Below are positions 20,108-21,397 of a stretch of 21,397 nucleotides of DNA, piece after piece (the stretch's first letter is position 1; the number at the start of each line of letters is the position of its first letter). Origin of the DNA: a virus; IMG/VR virus record IMGVR_UViG_3300036820_000618, positions 1-21,397 of that record; one strand, given 5' to 3'. Under the pieces are notes generated by a model that worked only from the letters and a program-made list of their open reading frames with translations, had not been told where the DNA came from and made no database searches. The position numbers and the translations under genes are program-made.

Positions 20108-20206
20108 CGGTTCCAGCCTTCCTGAACGGAAACTTAGCAGATGCGGTGTCGGTTGCTGCGGAGCGAAACGGACACCGCGCAGCAGTTGACCTGGGGAAAA
20201 GAAGAA
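20108..20206 (-). promoter_or_regulatory. Gene-free control segment with an 8-bp inverted repeat
   Basis: GCGGTGTC (20143-20150) and GACACCGC (20171-20178) form a perfect inverted repeat 20 bp apart. Inside and beside it, TTGCTGCG (20153-20160) and CGCAGCA (20178-20184) form a second, overlapping inverted pair. On the minus strand TAAGTT at 20136-20131 could be a weak -10, but no -35 is convincing. Given the terminator upstream, a promoter for the recombination block must lie here or transcription must read through. Confidence 0.45.
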
Positions 20207-20232
20207 AGACTCAGCCGATGAGGGCTGAGTCT
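20195..20232 (-). terminator. Intrinsic terminator overlapping the end of the 20211-20576 gene
   Basis: On the minus strand AGACTCAGCC, a 6-nt loop (CTCATC) and GGCTGAGTCT form a perfect 10-bp stem (20232-20207), followed by TTCTTCTTTTCC (20206-20195). The gene's last codons and its TGA stop (20213-20211) are in the stem. This is a classical rho-independent layout with a T-rich, not pure T, tail. The stem has moderate GC, making it a fairly strong candidate. Confidence 0.8.
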
Positions 20233-20576
20233 GATCCGAGCAGCTGGGCGGCCCGGGTGGCGCAGAAGGCGTAGAACTCGCGGAACTCAGCCGCGCCGCC
20301 CGTCAGGTAGCCGGGAACGTCGAACCCGTTGTCCTGGTCCTGGGCCACCATCTCGGCGGCATTCCAGGTGAATACGTCCCCGGCGATGCCGAGGGCCAGC
20401 GCGACGGCGCCGAGAGCATCGCCGTCGCTTGCGAGTTCCTCCCGGGGCACACCCCCGCCGTAGAGCAGGGCCGCGATCTCCGGGTATGTGAGGCGGTGAC
20501 GGACGTAGAAGACGAGGCCGTCCTCGTCGCGCTCTACGCGGAAGGCGGGACTGTCGCTGACGCTGCTGGATGGCAT
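20211..20576 (-). CDS. Phage hypothetical protein upstream of the recombination block
   Basis: A 121-residue acidic protein of unknown function: MPSSSVSDSPAFRVERDEDG, LVFYVRHRLTYPEIAALLYG, then GAVALALGIAGDVFTWNAAE and a helical C-terminus (AAEFREFYAFCATRAAQLLG). No known motif. AGAGGT lies about six bases before the ATG. It is divergent from the plus-strand gene at 20717 and is transcribed alone, as a terminator closes it. Its promoter would be in the TTGACR repeat region, so it may be the gene directly controlled by the divergent protein. Confidence 0.75.
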   Translation of the reverse strand: MPSSSVSDSPAFRVERDEDGLVFYVRHRLTYPEIAALLYGGGVPREELASDGDALGAVALALGIAGDVFTWNAAEMVAQDQDNGFDVPGYLTGGAAEFREFYAFCATRAAQLLGSDSALIG

Positions 20577-20716
20577 GAAGCACCTCTCGGAGGATATTGA
20601 CGATATGCGTCAAGTGCCTTACACCGATGACCGTACGCCTCCTGAGCGCGGGGCGTCAAGCAGTAACCTGTATTGTGTCAAGGAACTTACGAACCGGACA
20701 ACCGAGAGGGAGCAAG
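20577..20716. promoter_or_regulatory. Divergent control region with repeated TTGACR boxes
   Basis: CTTGAC(A/G) occurs three times on the minus strand: 20682-20676 (TTGACA), 20660-20654 (TTGACG) and 20614-20608 (TTGACG). The last is half of a perfect inverted repeat TTGACG-ATATG-CGTCAA (20597-20613). The middle copy is followed after 18 bp by TACGGT (20635-20630), a fair -10, which makes a plausible promoter for the 20211-20576 gene. The boxes may be -35 elements of tandem promoters, operators, or both. On the plus strand only TATTGT (20671-20676) is a possible -10 for the gene at 20717. Confidence 0.6.
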
Positions 20717-21397
20717 GTGACCTCAGAGACGCCAGCTAGCGCAGACGCAGCGGACGAGGAGTTGCGGGCAATTAATGACCCCGAAGAGCGTGCCCGGCGG
20801 GCCGCAGACGTGATCGAGCACTGCAAGACCATAATCGAGGTAGCCACGATCGTGCGGGATGAAGCGATTCCCCTCCTGCACGCCGGCGGCATGAAGCAGG
20901 CTCCGATCGGCCGGGTGGTCAGGATCTCGCGGGAGCGAGTGAACCAGATCCTGAGGGCAGGGAGCCCGGTGCCCGGCCGTCTTTTCTGGGGGGCACCCGA
21001 GGGTCACCTGACGATCGCCCTCGGCGAGAAGAAAGAGGAGCCGAAAGATGCCAGCGGCGGCCCGGGGCCGGTCGTGGCGACAGAGGACATGCAGGCATTC
21101 GAGATGCTGCGCGAGATGCTGACGGGTGCGGACATCAGTGCTGACTACGAGATGATCGCGCCCCCTGGCATCGTGCGGCTGAACCGTGCTGGCCTGCTGG
21201 TAATCTGCGGTCCGCGGCTGAGCTCAGTCATTGCCCAGTCGGCAGAAGCCGACCCATTCCTCGGGTTCGGCAAGGACGAGGCGGGGTGGTTCCTGGCTAA
21301 CCGCGATACGGGCGAGCGCTGGCATTCTCCGCTGGACGCAGGCGAGATGAGCGATATCGGGTACATCGCCCGGCTGCCGCGGCCTGACCAGAACGGG
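20717..21397 (+). CDS. Actinobacterial helix-turn-helix-type protein, C-terminus beyond window
   Basis: The plus-strand frame is open from GTG 20717 to the right edge (227 codons, no stop). GAGAGGGAG lies four bases before the GTG. The first 55 residues are helical and acidic (DPEERARRAADVIEHCKTII, EVATIVRDEAIPLLHAGGMK). A helix-turn-helix follows (APIGRVVRISRERVNQILRA, about 61-80), then a linker and a C-terminal domain with APPGIVRLNRAGLLVICGPR, LSSVIAQSAEADPFLGFGKD and GWFLANRDTGERWHSPLDAG. The same layout, with an ICGPRLS motif, is familiar from chromosomal actinomycete proteins of unknown function. It faces the minus genes across an operator-like region, so a phage or host regulator is likely by inference. 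Confidence 0.75.
   Translation, partial: MTSETPASADAADEELRAINDPEERARRAADVIEHCKTIIEVATIVRDEAIPLLHAGGMKQAPIGRVVRISRERVNQILRAGSPVPGRLFWGAPEGHLTIALGEKKEEPKDASGGPGPVVATEDMQAFEMLREMLTGADISADYEMIAPPGIVRLNRAGLLVICGPRLSSVIAQSAEADPFLGFGKDEAGWFLANRDTGERWHSPLDAGEMSDIGYIARLPRPDQNG

Noticed and set aside
20656-21366. Minus-strand frames at the right edge
   Set aside because: The plus-strand frame from 20717 is open to the edge, with a ribosome site and recognisable motifs, and these frames are its shadow.
1-21397. tRNA genes, CRISPR arrays, insertion sequences
   Set aside because: No cloverleaf-like segments, regularly spaced repeats with unique spacers, or transposase genes with terminal repeats were recognised by eye on either strand.

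Overview
The window is high-GC DNA with Shine-Dalgarno-led, tightly overlapping genes, frequent GTG starts and almost all genes on the minus strand. The gene content is that of a temperate or large lytic actinobacteriophage, or a prophage in an actinomycete: RecT/YqaJ recombination, an initiator with DnaC and DnaB replication module, a phage-borne DnaE polymerase, a RusA resolvase, HNH endonuclease, DNA methyltransferases and many small orphan proteins. No tRNA, rRNA, CRISPR array, insertion sequence, integrase or structural gene was seen. Phage versus integrated prophage cannot be settled from this window.

Layout, read in the direction of minus-strand transcription (right to left). At 20717-21397 a plus-strand helix-turn-helix type protein runs off the right edge. 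It is divergent from a minus-strand orphan gene (20211-20576) across a control region carrying repeated TTGACR boxes. That minus gene ends in an intrinsic terminator. From 20107 down comes the recombination and polymerase block: orphan, YqaJ exonuclease, RecT, a coiled-coil protein with no ATG/GTG/TTG start, HNH endonuclease, DnaE, then seven small genes (13532 to 11732), several coding for membrane or cysteine-cluster proteins. A plus-strand DNA-binding-like gene (11385-11723) and a 300-bp control region interrupt the run.

From 11083 to 1641 there are 16 consecutive minus-strand reading frames, and 14 of the 15 junctions overlap (mostly ATGA or GTGA), so this looks like one translationally coupled operon. 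It starts with replication (initiator with iteron-like repeats inside its gene, DnaC-like loader, a 29-residue mini-gene, DnaB). It passes through two paralogous proteins that resemble the C-terminal domain of RNA polymerase alpha and flank a Dam-type adenine methyltransferase split at a run of eight G. It ends with a 7-deazaguanine DNA modification set: QueC, a nucleoside-deoxyribosyltransferase-like protein, QueE, QueD and DpdA, followed by RusA. A separate leaderless transcription unit (ribbon-helix-helix protein, orphan, cytosine-C5 methyltransferase) runs off the left edge.

The genes suggest a phage that makes preQ0 from a host pterin precursor, inserts it into its own DNA with DpdA, and also methylates adenine and cytosine: three layers of DNA modification co-expressed with replication. 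The most interesting unexplained parts are the deoxyribosyltransferase-like protein embedded between queC and queE, the two alpha-CTD-like proteins, the split methyltransferase, and the repeat cluster inside the initiator gene.
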